From assembly GCA_023101725.1 (NCBI GenBank), contig JALJCO010009075.1, positions 1 to 64,000 of the forward strand: a stretch of 64,000 nucleotides of DNA, read 5' to 3'. Below the pieces are notes generated by a model, which had not been told where the DNA came from, ran no database searches, and was given only the letters and a program-made list of their open reading frames with translations. This DNA comes from Atherinomorus stipes. Its lineage: Eukaryota > Chordata > Actinopteri > Atheriniformes > Atherinidae. The position numbers were made by a program, and so were the translations under genes. Positions 11,201-23,231 of the stretch are shown here, piece after piece (within the stretch, counting starts at the first letter, position 1; every line of letters starts with the position of its first letter).

Positions 11201-11641
11201 TTACTAAATAAAAACACGAGTTTCATTTTGTGAACATGTTACTGTAAGAGATCTGATGCTCATTTGCAAAGGGATGCCAGGGTTTAGCAATTTGTGTGAT
11301 TGGAGTTTAGTGTGTGCAGTTTTGAAGTAAACGTACAGTTTTGAAAAATATGTTTTGGCAATTGCCAAAAACTGTAATATCTGCATCAGACTGCATGAAC
11401 CTTTTACGTGGTGGTGAAAGGTCAGCAGCAAAGTTCTGATCAACAAGATGAAGCGTCACCCATGGCCGAAATCTGCTCCAGGAATATAACACACCTCAGG
11501 CTCCACTGGAGGATAACATCTCATGGCTTCTTCCTTAATTATTTTTTGTATTTTTGTTTTGTTTTTGTGTTTTTGTTCATTTGTGTGTTTCTTTGAGCTG
11601 AAAAACGAAAAGATTTAAAGGCCGGAAGCAAAGATAAAAAC
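11201..11641. other. No gene seen
   Basis: AT-rich sequence with short meaningless frames. No repeat or splice structure was recognised. Confidence 0.45.
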
Positions 11642-12035
11642 TAGGGATGGGCATATCGAAACCTTTAGAGTCGATACTGCGATACCAGCCAGGCAAAATA
11701 TCAGAATCGATACTTTTTTGAGTATCGCGATACCAGTTAGTATATATTATGTTTTTTGATAATTAAAAAAGACATTTTAATCTCTTTTTGTTTAATTTTA
11801 TCATCACAATAATTTGTTATTGTTTTAAAAGCGTTTCTTTTCAGTACTTCTGTTCTCAGGTTTTACTTATTTCTAATATTGCCCTTGCATTCAAGGTAGG
11901 CCTATTAAAGCAAAATGTACAATCATGTGATTTTCTTTTAAAGGACAAAAAAGTATCGATATCGGTATCGCTGAAAAAGTGCCATAAACTACTGGTATCG
12001 TATCGACATGAAAAATTTCATGAAAAACACTGAGG
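11642..12035. mobile_element. hAT-like non-autonomous element, 3' end missing
   Basis: It begins TAGGGATGGGCATATCGAAA, the style of terminus (TAGGGATG followed by repeated CGATAC and GATATCG) shared by several elements in this window. Inverted CGATATCGGTATCG blocks lie at about 11955-11975. The expected CATCCCTA right end is absent, so the copy is truncated or worn. Confidence 0.6.
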
Positions 12036-13324
12036 ACAGTAATCTGGATGAACGTGATCTTTAACAGTCCTGAGGAGACGGGAACAGACGGGCGGCGCTG
12101 TGATTCTGTACAAACCCTGATTTAATGGTGTTTTCTGTCATCTGTACAAAAACAACTACAGGGTTTAAACAGTGAGACCACATGACGTTTTTTTTTTTTA
12201 TCAGTCACAAAGTGATCCGAACATATTGTTAGATGTTTCCATGGTCCTCAGTGTGAACTGTCAGCATTTATGGGATTGATATCCGCTAGCCACTTAGCAC
12301 GTCGTTCGGGGCTTTTTCTGTTGTTTGGGGAACTGGAAAAACATCTGCTCTTGTGCGTGTGGTAGTTATGTTTATGGCAGCCATACACAGCGGGACTTCT
12401 CAGTATTTACAAAGTAGAATAAATGACAACTGATGAGCAATAAAGCTCATCAATTACTTATCTATCTTATATCTATTACTTAAAGATAAATGTTTATCTT
12501 TAAGTAATTTTGTCTTATTTTGAGTGTGATGAGATATTTTGACTAGAAATTAGAAAAATATACTTGCTTAGATTCAAGTTTTTGCAGGTTGAAAATCGAA
12601 AAAGAATGTTATGCTTTAAAGGCCTCCTTCCACTGAAAACCCGTTTAACTTGCTCCTTCTGAAATACGGAGGGTTTCCCCTTGTTTACTTACACATGCTG
12701 ACTTGCTAGCGTTGCGTTCCCCCCAGTCGGCTGTTCTTCCTCATCACAGAAACAATACGAAGAGAAGAGCGAATCGGGAACAGCCTCGCACTTCTACGTA
12801 ACATTGCAAATAGCGTATCCCACGTGGGGTTTCTATCTGTCCATTGGAAGGCAGGTAACCCTCCACTACACACTAGAAGTAAAGACGGCACGACTGTAGC
12901 TTCGGAGTTGAGAAGCTAATTAGCTAACTGTTTGTTAGCATGGCGGAACAAACTTGTTTGTCGGCTCTATTTCCTGTCTGTAGCGAAATAAGAGCGGAGG
13001 GCGGAGCTTCCTTCATACACTGACGGGAGGCAGCCAATCAGACGGAAATTCATGAGAAGGACCCGGAAAAGCTGCCGTTGGACCACAAGCCTCTCTTCTA
13101 GTATACAAATACAGCTGGATACAAAGATACCAGAAGGTTTTTTTAAACAGAAACGATGCAGAATGCATTCAATAATAATGGAGAACACAGAAATATTAAT
13201 AAAATGACCACGGAAGTACAACTTTAAGTTCTTACCTTCTGGAAGGATTTATTGGTTTTATCGTGTTTTTGTTACACTGAACTGATCTCTGCCCTGCATT
13301 TCATGGGGAAATGCTGCATGGAAA
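12036..13324. other. No gene seen; one perfect hairpin
   Basis: It contains a perfect 16-bp inverted repeat, ATTACTTAAAGATAAA at 12475-12490 and its complement at 12493-12508, with a 2-base loop. Otherwise I recognise nothing. Confidence 0.5.
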
Positions 13325-13411
13325 GCACATGGAAAAAAAAATTGCATTTTAAATCGCAATTGCACTATTGGTAAAAATATTGCAATTAGATTTTTTTATT
13401 CCAAAATCGTT
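13325..13411. repeat. hAT-like end fragment
   Basis: The string of CGCAATTGCACTATTGG and GCAATTAGATTTTTTT followed by AATCGTTCAGC resembles a fish hAT terminus. It joins directly onto a Tc1 fragment, so one probably broke the other. Confidence 0.45.
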
Positions 13412-13730
13412 CAGCTGACCACGTCCATCCCTTTATGACCACAGTGGAGCATCTTCTGATGCTACTTCCAGCTCCAACTGCTTTCTGGGACATGACGATG
13501 AGTTCACTGACCTCCAACGGCCTCCACAGTCACCAGATCTCAGTCCAACAGAGCAGCTCTGGGATGTGCAGCAACTGTGTGATGCTATCACGTTAATATG
13601 AGGCAAAATCTCAATGTTTCCAACACCTTGTTGCACCTATGACACCAAGAATTAAGGCAGTTCTGAAGGGACAAAGGGGGTTCTACCTGGTACTCACAAT
13701 GTGTATCTAATAAAGTGGCCAGTGAGTTTA
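13412..13730 (+). mobile_element. Tc1-like 3' fragment with internal deletions
   Basis: It matches the transposase 3' half and terminus of the complete element at 34674-35841 in the opposite orientation (shared TTTATGACCACAGTG, CCACAGTCACCAGATCTCA and AATAAAGTGGCCAGTG). The DNA segment coding the family motif SPDLNPTEQLW is readable as SPDLSPTEQLW. At least two blocks are missing relative to the longer copy. There is no open transposase. Confidence 0.8.
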
Positions 13731-16649
13731 TATGAAGTATTTATCAATTTCTGGGTGTTAAAATCTCATTTAAGCGAGATTAGAACAATGCAACACAAAA
13801 AGCTCAATGGAAAGTGTGTGAACAAACACAGGTCATCAGTACCGTCTCCTGATTTAATTACAGGTCCCCCGCTCCCTCTGTGGCTGTGGTGGCTTTATAG
13901 ATGATGGTGGTTATCTCAGCCTCGGGCTGCTTTCTGTTTGAACACAGGCATCTTATTAGCAATAGTGGAAAGCGGCTGCTGGGAAATTAAGTCAGTCAAA
14001 GGGAAGGAGTAATGTACTATAGAAAGCAGCACATTATAAGTAAATGTGTAAAGTATTTCATAGTATTTCAACTGCCTCGTTTTTGTTCTGAGAAAAATCC
14101 CAGATGGTTCAAGCGGGAAAAATATACTTTTTTGAAATATGTGATTTTCCAATTGCTGTATTTGCTTTCTGAAAAACCTGATAAAGGCCGATTCTTCACA
14201 CGGTGCCTTTGGGTATTTTCTGACTGATTTTGACCTTCAGTGATTTCTACTATTGTGTGCACGTCACACCTACATTTCTGTACATATACATCTGAGCATT
14301 TATGTGAAGTCACATGCGTTCTGCACGCAAAACCGAAAGATGGAAAAAAAGCAGCCTCTGTTTGCGCAGTGGATCCCTGCTGATAGAGCAGAACTATTCC
14401 CTTAACCTGAAGAGAGGGACAGACTGCGTGGGCGGTAGCCTGTCACTCATATCCGCATGTACAAGTGCAAGTGATGCATGAAGGGAGTTTAAGATTTCAC
14501 TGTCATCTTCAGTCTGAGCTCCTGCAGATTCCCCCACCCCCCCTTCTGGCTCCATTTCTGCTCCGATGCTCTGCTGGCCACAAAGCTGTATAATCTGTGC
14601 TGTGACTAAACCTGACTGCAAATCATTTAAGTGAACAAATGAGATGGTTGGGAGTTTTAGGCATGGATCTTTCACATTTGTTAAAGCTAAAATTGGGATT
14701 ATACCACAAGCTGCGTTTCCTGTTAGGTTAAACTGTTTACTTTTTAGCTACAGATATGAAAAGAGACAGGGCTCATTATGTTGGCTACAATGTAGTACCA
14801 CAGTAAAACTTGTAAATTTGGAGAAACATATACCCGTTTGTGCTATTACTATTGTTGATGCTGCTTCTAATGCAGTAACACAACCTACCACTGGGTGTCA
14901 CTGTTGCAACCTAATCTCAGTCGCTGCCCATGGTGCTGAATTGCATTAATTTAATTTGTGTCTAACTGTAGGTACTAGATAGTAATAAAGTAAACAATCA
15001 CAGTCCAAATGTGTTGTACCTATACTTAAACAAGAGGAAAGCACACTCTTGGAAAGAACGCCAGTTATCATAATTCGATCACCTTGAATAATAATAATAA
15101 TAACAATAATAATATTAATAATAATAATAAAAATAGGCTAATATAAGATAAAGTCTGTAAAAATGTAGATATTTACATGTTTTGTGCTAAATCAATGAAT
15201 TAACCCGAGGATGACCTTTTGGATTTCACCTGGGTGACTCTGTGAAGAACTTGGCTTTGATACAGCCTGGCTACACACAAAAAAACATTTGCTAAAAACA
15301 AATTTGCTTTGTTTTATGCTTACAAACAAAGCAAATTTGATCATTGTGAAAGAAACTATGGACAGACGGCGCTTTTAAGTGCATCTTGGAGGCCTTTTCT
15401 CTTAAAGCAGCGGGTTTAAGCCGTTTATACCGCCATCCCAAAGGTAAATGTGAATGTGGAGGGTCACCACCACCGTCAGCATCTGTCCGACATTGTGTCG
15501 GACCAACATCAAGTCAGCCGGAGGGAGCCACAATGATCCCGGAAGCGGTGGGATTAGGTCTCGCAAATAAAAGCACTAAACAAGCTCGCTCTTCAATGTC
15601 CCTTGTTATACAAGCTTTGGTATCAGTAAGAAAAATATCCCACGATTTAACTTATATTAGATTAATAATAACAACAAAAAAGAAAATTCCCCCACATCTT
15701 TATATAAAGAAAATACTAATGATGATAATGTGGCGTTTGTGAGAAAAAGAGACAAAATATTCTATCTGTAATTCATTCTTCTCCGACTCCACCACAGAGT
15801 AAAACAGACAACTGACATCACCAACTTCCAAATTGCCCTGACAACCACCGTTGCCTCAGGAACTAGCCCATTTGTGTGTGTTCTAATGCTACCTTCATGT
15901 GGTATGGGAAAGATGATCCTTTCAATTCTTAAGTGGAAATTACCAGTGTTGTGTTCAAGTGATTTGTTGTCACAATGAAGTGAAACAGTGGAGGCTATCT
16001 TCAACTGACTAACCAGCTAGCTGTTAGCTAGCATCTGCTCTGAGGAGGTAGACAAAACACTAACCATATTTTTAAACACAAAACTAAGTCTAAATGGCAA
16101 TGGAATTATTTCTCTACGTGACAGAATTATGCAGACTACAAACTAACCAAATAACAGCAACAGAGAGCTTAAAATATAATGCAATCGATCCTATTCAGGA
16201 TATTTTTGTTGCTCTCCGCCATGTTGAAAGGTCAAAGTTTACCTCATTTCAGCAACTTGGGCATCATAAAATTTTTCCAGCTCTCCAGTGGAAATTGCAT
16301 GAATGGGTGTTCAAGTGCAATTTTCATGTCAGACTTTGGTATTTACCATAGATACAATACCCGAAGGCAGCATAAGTGACAAATGTCACCACAATAGTAA
16401 ACTTTTGGGGGAAATTGTGGTGAATTAGTAAATAGATCATTTAAAAAAATAAGCTATACATTCAAATAAATTCAAAACGTATAAATTAACAATAAATGTT
16501 TCCCTTTTTAGCATTTAAATGTAATAGATTTGTAATTTTTGGAGGATTAGTTTTAATTTAGTTGATGGGTTCATAATATTTGATAGGATCTATCTATCCA
16601 TCTATCTAGTCAGTCAAATTTTATTCTGAAAAATCAAACCGGAAGTAGG
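13731..16649. other. Upstream flank of mgat5b; no gene seen
   Basis: It holds an ATA microsatellite (about 15090-15131) and a perfect 16-bp inverted repeat (CAAATTTGCTTTGTTT at 15299-15314 with its complement at 15324-15339). A short direct repeat of GTGGAAATT..GTGTTCAAGTG lies at about 15935 and 16301. A 93-codon minus-strand frame at 14394-14675 has no recognisable domain. Regulatory elements of mgat5b could lie here but I cannot identify any. Confidence 0.45.
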
Positions 16650-17139
16650 AGTTTTTACCAGTGAAAAACAAGCATCTCTCCAGAAGTGAATGAGTGCACC
16701 TGCAGACTGGCCACGCTCGCGCTTGCCTCGCAGTGAAGTTAAATGCCTGTGGAAGCGGAGCTTTCCTCTCTCCAGATCCCACAGAGAGCACGCGCAGAAT
16801 ATCTCCACGCACTTTTCCCTCCACTTGACCGCAACGCCATTTTATTTATTTCTTATTTTTATTCTGAGGCAGCGGTCGACAAAGAGCCCGCGGCGACTTC
16901 TCTCCTGCCTGACGACGGAGTCGCGCTGTTAAAGCAATTTGCATCCACACAGAAGGAGATTTGCTGCATGAAACTTTTGGTCTTTTCTCGCGGATCAGTT
17001 TGAAAGCGCAAATGGGTGCCGCTTTTTATTTAACACCGATGCTGTGAAGCGCTGGATGGGACGCAAAGAAGATGCTCGGTCCTTCTAATTTCCAGGTCGG
17101 GAGGTTAACAGCCATGCCAGGGGTCGCTTGTTTTGGAAA
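16650..17139 (+). promoter_or_regulatory. mgat5b: Probable mgat5b promoter and 5' leader
   Basis: This stretch is richer in GC and CpG than its surroundings (for example CACGCTCGCGCTTGCC and GCCCGCGGCGAC) and directly precedes the first coding exon. The transcription start is not visible and there is no convincing TATA box placed for it. Several ATGs precede the real start, including an 86-codon frame at 16743-17003 and a nine-codon frame at 17114. The leader may therefore restrain translation if transcription starts upstream of them. Confidence 0.5.
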
Positions 17140-17143
17140 ATGA
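17114..17143 (+). promoter_or_regulatory. Upstream ORF overlapping the mgat5b start codon
   Basis: ATG at 17114 opens nine codons (MPGVACFGK) and stops at TGA 17141-17143. That stop overlaps the mgat5b ATG (17140-17142) as ATGA. The main start has A at -3 (GAAAATGA) and the upstream ATG has G at -3 (GCCATGC), so both contexts are usable. The tight stop-start overlap suggests control by reinitiation or leaky scanning. This is inference from sequence only. Confidence 0.55.
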
Positions 17144-17207
17144 TTGCTGGCAGCACCGACGGTAAAATAATGGTCAGAAGATGTTTAGTGACGTTCAGAC
17201 CTTTCAG
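17140..17207 (+). CDS. mgat5b: mgat5b coding exon 1
   Basis: This exon encodes the cytoplasmic N-terminus of GnT-IX/Vb, a Golgi type II glycosyltransferase (family GT18) that adds beta-1,6-GlcNAc to mannose on N-glycans and O-mannosyl glycans. Translation gives 22 codons, MIAGSTDGKIMVRR followed by CLVTFRPF. From DGKIMVRRCLVT onward this matches the vertebrate MGAT5B N-terminus as I recall it. The exon ends AG before a consensus donor GTAAGA at 17208, leaving a two-base partial codon. The exon at 29993 completes it with G to give Arg, so the frame is preserved across the intron. The first residues differ from the mammalian form I remember, as expected for a fish. The ATG at 17140 is the only in-frame start that gives the conserved N-terminus. 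Confidence 0.85.
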
Positions 17208-18039
17208 GTAAGAGACCAGCTTCCTATTCCAAGCTTTGCAGGTGTTAAGTTTATTTATGTTTAACTCACATTTTAGCCTCGGATTCAAAGCAAATATTGC
17301 AAAGAAAGTCTGCACAGGGTTACAAAGTTATAATGAAATGTAAAGCAAACTGCAGCCAATGTGTTTGCACGTGTGCTTTTACTCAGCTAATCGCCCACAC
17401 ACCAGATGTTTCTGTCTGTGGTCCAGATGAGTTAGAGCTAAAACCATATGGATAAAGACAACAAGCAGCAATAAATCTCTAAAAATCTGCTGTAATGTAA
17501 ATAAACCCGCACTTCTACAGTCAGCAGAGCTTTAACTTAGTTTCCCCCTGCATGGGTAGCTCCACTATCAGCGCCTGGTTATGCTTTGTTTAGGGTATAA
17601 ATGTGAAGCTGCAGAGGGATTTCATCCGCATTTTAAAGAGTCCATATTTTACTGTACTCTGCAAACCGTTGTTATATTATTTGCTTTTCCGATTCACTAA
17701 TGATCCACATCGGAACCATGAAAATGAGAAGTAGCAGTTGAGAAGCAAGAGAGTAGTTATTCTCTGAAGTTTTAAGCAGAGAAGAAGTGCAGGAGTAAGA
17801 AGCAGATGTGGAGAATAGTAAGTGGTTGTAGGAAGAGCAGCCTGCGAACCACGCTGGTGTCATGAGAGCTCCAGGATCTCTGATGCATTTCAAGGAGCAA
17901 AGGCTGAACTTTTCGCTCCTGATTCCTGCAGTAGAGCCGTTCCACATGTCAGAAAGCATCAAATGCTTTTTATTAGGGAGTTATAACACAGCTTTGGTGG
18001 CCCGTAAACTTTTTCATTCAGTGTTACATCATTAACTTA

Positions 18040-19544
18040 CAGCGGGGAAAAAAGTAGTGAACACGTCAACATTTTTCTTAGAAAATATATTTCTAGTGGA
18101 GCTATTGGCATGAAATTTTCACCAGATGTCGGAAACATTTAAGTAATGCACACATACAAAGAAATCCAAACATTTATGTTCATAAATTAAGTTATGTGTA
18201 AAACTGTGAAATGGGGGAATAAGTATTGAATACGTTTACTGAAATTTATTTAATACTTGTTGCAAAAACCTTTGTTGGTGGTTCCAGCCTACAAACGCCT
18301 CCTGTATGGACAAACCAGTGGAATACGTTGCTCAGGTGTGATTTTGGTCCATTCTTCCACACAAACTGCCCTCAAATCTTCAAAATCTCTTCTGTGAACT
18401 CTGATCTTTCCAAAGATTTCAATTGGATTTAACTAACTGGTCCATTCTAGCAGCTTTATTTTCTTTGTCTAAAAAGCAGGTGAGTGTTTCTTGGCTGTGT
18501 GTTGGGACGGTCGTCTTGCTGAAAGATCCAGCTTCTTTTCATCTCCAGCAGCTGCAGATGGCAGCAGATTCTGGTCCAGAATGTCTCTCTACTTTTCTCC
18601 ATTCATTCAGCCCCCACCATGATGCTCCCACCTCCAAACTTCACTGTTGCTATGGTGTTTTTGGTGCCATTTCTCCTCCAAACATGTTGTGTCTTATGAC
18701 ATCTGAAGAGTTCAGTTCTGGTCTCATCTGACCAGACTATGTTTTCCAGAATGTCATGGGTTTGTCCAGATGTTGTGTTGCAAACTTCAAACCAGCATCA
18801 ACCTGCTTTTTCTTCAGAAATGGAGTCTTGCGTGGCATGCTGCATGAAGGCCATGGCGGTTGAGTGCATTCCTTCTTGTTTTCTCTGAAACAACTGTAGC
18901 TGCTGGTTCCAGGTCTTTCTGAAGCTCTCCACGAGTGGTCCTGGGCTGTTGGAGAACCTTTCTGATGATTGTTCTGACTCCTCTGTCTGAAATCTTGTGA
19001 GGAGCACCTGGCCGTGGCCGCTTTATGACCATGCCGTGTTCTTTCCACTTCCGGATGATGGTCCCAATGGTGCTCACTGGAACTTTCAGAAGTTTACAAA
19101 TGCACCTGGAACCAATGCCTTCAGTGTGTTTGCAATTATACGGTTGTGTAGGTCTTTAGACAGCTCTTTGCTTTTACCCATCATGCAATGCTTCTTGTCT
19201 GACACTTTTTAAAGGCATCAATCAGGACTAAAGCAGCTGATATTACTTTGCACTGATAGAGGACAGGATTACTTTCTAAATACTGACATAATCCAGCTGC
19301 TTTCTTGGCTTTCAGATCTTTTTGTCTCCATTTCTTGATGCGTTCATACTTATTCTCTGTGTCATTTCAATATATTACACATAACTTCATTTATGGACAT
19401 AAATGTTAGGATTTCTTTGTATGTGTGCATTACTTGGGTTGTTGCCGACATCTGGTGAAAATTTCATGTCAGTAGCTCTACTAGAAATACATTTTCTGAG
19501 AAAAATGTTGACATGTTCAATACCCCCCCCCCCCCCCCCAACTG
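18040..19544 (-). mobile_element. Tc1-like transposon, about 1.5 kb, family A copy 1
   Basis: It is flanked by TA on both sides (18038-18039 and 19545-19546) with long inverted repeats of roughly 180-200 bp. The left arm reads TTTCTAGTGGAGCTATTGGC, CACCAGATGTCGG and CATACAAAGAAATCC, and all three recur inverted at 19400-19500. The right end carries a run of about 17 C. A second, interrupted copy begins at 61666. The transposase lies on the minus strand and is broken. Confidence 0.9.
18240..19181 (-). pseudogene. Tc1-like transposase, family A, broken
   Basis: The enzyme would cut and paste the element at TA sites. On the minus strand ATG at 19181 opens MGKSKELSKDL. A one-base frameshift near 19130 then moves the paired-like helix-turn-helix region into another frame (SRCICKLLKVPVSTIGTIIR, RKWKEHGMVIKRPRPGAP, QQPRTTRGELQKDLE). 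Further frameshifts follow. IVWSDETRTELF retains the first catalytic Asp (near 18730), a QQDD-like segment gives the second (near 18520), and LNPIEIFG gives the Glu (near 18420). The C-terminal coding trace ends near 18243. The catalytic codons survive in different frames, so the copy cannot encode an active protein. Confidence 0.85.
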
Positions 19545-19546
19545 TA

Positions 19547-20670
19547 TCTGGAAGCTTTTAATTACCAGAATACCGCCTGTCAGGATGTAATTAATTGAAA
19601 GAATTCAAACTCCACATCATTTAAAAGCTCCTCCTCTGACTCTATGGGCTAGTTCAGGTCGCAGGGACAGTTTCTTGGAAATCATCCGCTAACATCTACA
19701 ACAAGGCTCCTCGAAACTCGGCATGCTTCTACCTAGAGGCTAAATCTGATAAATCTGTGTGTAGGAAACCAGTTAGCCGATAACACATCTCTCCCACTGA
19801 TCCAATTAAAAGGAGCAGAGCATTTACTTTAAGCCTGTTAATTAAAGAGTCGTCAGGCAGGACCGGGGCCTAATCCTTTCATATCACCTATCTGCTGCCA
19901 CTTTGGAGTAACGACTGGATGATATGAGAGGAAATGATTGCCTCAGGACAGCATCACACAAACTTCTCTGCCCTAATAAGCAGACTCTGTTGCTTACAAA
20001 CAAAGCTTACAGTTAACTCTTTGATAGCTGAAAAGGTCAGATAAAGCTGACAAAAAGTGCTTTATGATTCGCTGTAAAATCAACCAATCATCACTCTCCA
20101 GGTTCTCTTACTACAAAAAGCCACAAAGGATGATGGGACGTTAGCAGAAGTGATTTGTCCTGAGGGAGGTTAGAGGTCAGAAATTTGTCTTCTAACCATC
20201 ACTCACTTGTTTTACTGAGCAGATGGTGGTATAATAAGTATGTAATATAATCCACGTAGGTTTGAGTATTTTGGGATTATAACTTCATACTGATGCCAAA
20301 TAATCCCTGGATCATAATGATGTATGGAATCGGATTCACATGAGTGACTGTATTTCTGCTCTCTGAACTCTTCTAATATGTTCCACATTATGCCTAAAGA
20401 GATGGAGGAAGGTGCAGTTTCCTAGGCGAGACGAAGAAGAAGAAGAATTAAATGAGAGGGCAGAATGAATTATCATGTTTACTCTCATTACTTCAGATGT
20501 AAACACTGTTGTTGTGGATTTTCCCTTGTTTTTGTGTTAGGAAATGACGACTGTTACACATGGAGCAATCACTGACGTACTGATACTTGGATTATGAAGC
20601 TATCTGATGTTGTCTTTGACGGTCACATAGATAATCTCATTAGTGCTGCTAAAGGGGGATTTCGATTTTT
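19547..20670. other. Intron 1 segment, no feature recognised
   Basis: Neither exons nor repeat ends are visible. The composition is ordinary AT-rich intronic sequence. Confidence 0.45.
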
Positions 20671-20998
20671 TTTTATTTTTTAACCTGGGGTGTGTTTTCA
20701 TCTGTCCTTTCATATATGTGAGTGATGGAGAAAGGAATTTTAAGATAGCTCCTGTATTTAGCCGGACAGCTAATGATAAGTATGGGCCAACTGGCCCCCA
20801 CGTCTAAGTTTGCCCTAAAAAACTGCTTTTTTTTCCACATTGAAGGGCTCGGATACGAGTGTCCGACAACATAGTGGAGAGGAGATATGAACAAAAGTAT
20901 CTACATTACCTGGTGATCGCTATTTGTTTTCTTGTCTGATGCTGGAAATCAAATCTTGTTACGAAATCAATGATAACTCGCGTCCCCCACCGGGGTTT
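20671..20998 (+). repeat. Dispersed repeat B, copy 1
   Basis: The segment from TAACCTGGGGTGTGTTTTCA through CCTTTCATATATGTGAG and TACCTGGTGATCGCTATTTG to CCCCCACCGG recurs in inverse orientation at about 36590-36985. It has no open frame and no recognisable termini, so it is probably a non-autonomous element of unknown class. Confidence 0.7.
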
Positions 20999-21129
20999 TT
21001 ACGTGAGTTATTGCGTCTCATCACTATGCATAAAAGATTCTCAAAACAAAACAACAAAAAACACGTCATAAAACCTGTAATGACTTTGTTCTCTGGACTC
21101 TGATTGGAGGTGTCAATTGTGAAAATTAA

Positions 21130-21760
21130 TAAGGATGCACGATGTAGTTGGCCCCCCATTGGTATTGGCCTATATAAGCCTTAAAACTGAGTATCAAACA
21201 TCGGCCACCCCACCAATATTTAACTGATATTTAACTGATCAGGCCGCTGTTTCTAAAGTCTAAAAAAAATAATTTGTTACAGACTTTATAACTTCTAAAG
21301 ACTAAGGGTGGGGAAAAATATCGATACACTGAAATTTTGCAATATTTTCACGTGCTGATACTGTATAATACTGACATTTAAAAAAAACGCAGTATCGATC
21401 TATTTTGCTAACGAAATCTCGCAATATTTCATCGTTCTGTTACAAAATCTCACAAGAATTCATGAAATATTGTGAGATTTTGTAACAGAACAATGAAATA
21501 TCGCAAGATTTTGTAAGTAGTATAGATCGATACAGCATTTTAAAATTTCGATTTTTATATTGACATATGAAAATATTGCGATCTTTCAGTGTATCGCTAT
21601 TTTTTCCCAACCTTTTTTTTTTTCAAAGTGTTGGAAACGGATAACAAAACTGCTATTTGAAATGACTGCTTATTTTTTTCAGCTTTAATATCGATATCGG
21701 TTATCGGCCACATGAGTTTTAAAATATTGGCCAAAAATCCACCATCGTGTATTCCTAAAA
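21130..21760. mobile_element. hAT-like element carrying a nested palindromic element
   Basis: The outer ends are AAGGATGCACGATG at the left and CATCGTGTATTCCTA at the right. GATATCGGTTATCGGCCACA near 21690 matches the element at 24395-24794. The centre is displaced by a second element (21305-21616). No transposase is present. Confidence 0.6.
21305..21616. mobile_element. Nested long-palindrome element
   Basis: The ends AAGGGTGGGGAAAAATATCG and its imperfect complement TAGCGATACACTG..GGTTGGG form inverted repeats. The interior arms pair almost completely (CTGTTACAAAATCTCAC with GTGAGATTTTGTAACAG) around a short loop near 21450-21460. The element folds as one long hairpin, so it is MITE-like. 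Confidence 0.7.
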
Positions 21761-22480
21761 ATTAACCAATGGGCTGCTTAAATATATTATCAACAATTTT
21801 TTTAGGTGAAAATAAAATTTTCTACTATGTTATGGATTAATTTACTCTAACAGATTACCAATAACACATGGATCTTGATTCTGACACTCTTTAGTAATCT
21901 CTTTAGTAATCTTAGATGCCATTGCTTTCTTTTGAGAGCAAGGTTAAACATACAGCCTTGGTTTTTGTGAAGAAGTAACTAATTTATTTGGGATTTTAAA
22001 TTTCAGACATGAGGGAGAAAAAATTGGCCTTGTGATGAACAGGTTAACACGCAGTGTTAAACATTGCAGAGTTATTCAAGTTAAAAGCTGAAAAGAGCAT
22101 GAAACTGCATCAGTTGCAGAAATGTGCACACCTTGATGCACAACAGCGGTGCCATGCAGCAGTGTAATGTACCGGCATGTGTGTGTGCCTGGCAGTGTAT
22201 TTCACACACTCGGCAGGTTTAACTTGGCAAGGAAGGTCTAAAAGCTGCAGTGTGGCTGTCCGGGTCTGTGGAGCGCATGGAAGTGTTGGATGGTGGTGGT
22301 GGATGTAGCAGCCCGGTGTTCTGGTGGAGCAGGGACACCGCTCAGTGTGTGACGGCATCTTTAAACTGCAGCGTGATAACAAGTCATGAGTGTAGAGATG
22401 CTGGTGATGGAGGCTCGCTCTCTTACATGCCAGATGACAAAACTGATGCACTCTATTGATTCAGAATAATTAGCCACAAT

Positions 22481-23231
22481 TAGGGATATTTGATATTGGC
22501 TTTTTTACCAATATCCGATATCCCGATATTTTCCAACCCTTAATTTCGGATATCAACCGATACCGATCTATGCAGACAGCTGTGAGGCTGTGTTGCTCAT
22601 ATTTTAAGAGATACAGACTCACAAAATATGTGATACAAAATTTCAGAGTATCAGCAGCAGTAGCAGCAGCTGCACCGTAGTCACATGACTCTGAAAGGAA
22701 TGCTGGGAAATGAAGTTCTTCCACAATAACAGGGACTTTTATAGTGGATCAGTGTATTGAACAAGATTTACAAACAAAATCCCGTGAGATCTCGGTGTTC
22801 TGTTGGAAAATCTCGTTAGTGAAATATTGGTACAATTAAAACCAATACTGATATTTTCTGATATCATATTTTAATGTGAGTATTGGCTAATAGTATTGGA
22901 AGGCCAATGATGTTGAACAACTCTTATTGGGATGTCTGATATTATCAGTCTACCGATATCGGCCGATATTGGCATCACAATGGGATATCAGAGAATATTA
23001 GCATCGTTTCTTTTTTTTCGGACTGATATTGTTACCAACGAAATATGAGAGATTTTGTAACAAAAAATACCGCTGTAGCTATCAAAATATGAGAGACACA
23101 ACCAAACAGTTGTCTGCATATATCGGTATTGGCTGATAACGGATATTGGTAATTAAGAGTTGGACAATATCAAATATCAGATATTGCTTAAAAAAAAAAA
23201 AGAAAAAAAAAGCCAATATTGAACATTCCTA
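22481..23231. mobile_element. hAT-like non-autonomous element, family C
   Basis: The terminus TAGGGATATTTGATATTGGC is mirrored by GCCAATATTGAACATTCCTA at the right. The interior holds CAGCAGCTGCACCGTAGTCA and GGAATGCTGGGAAATGAAG, shared with the elements at 31807, 38012 and 43227. It contains no transposase. An 8-bp target duplication could not be fixed. Confidence 0.75.

Noticed and set aside
16743..17003. 86-codon frame as a separate protein gene
   Set aside because: It lies in the GC-rich leader just upstream of the mgat5b start and has no domain. It is more likely an upstream ORF or chance frame.
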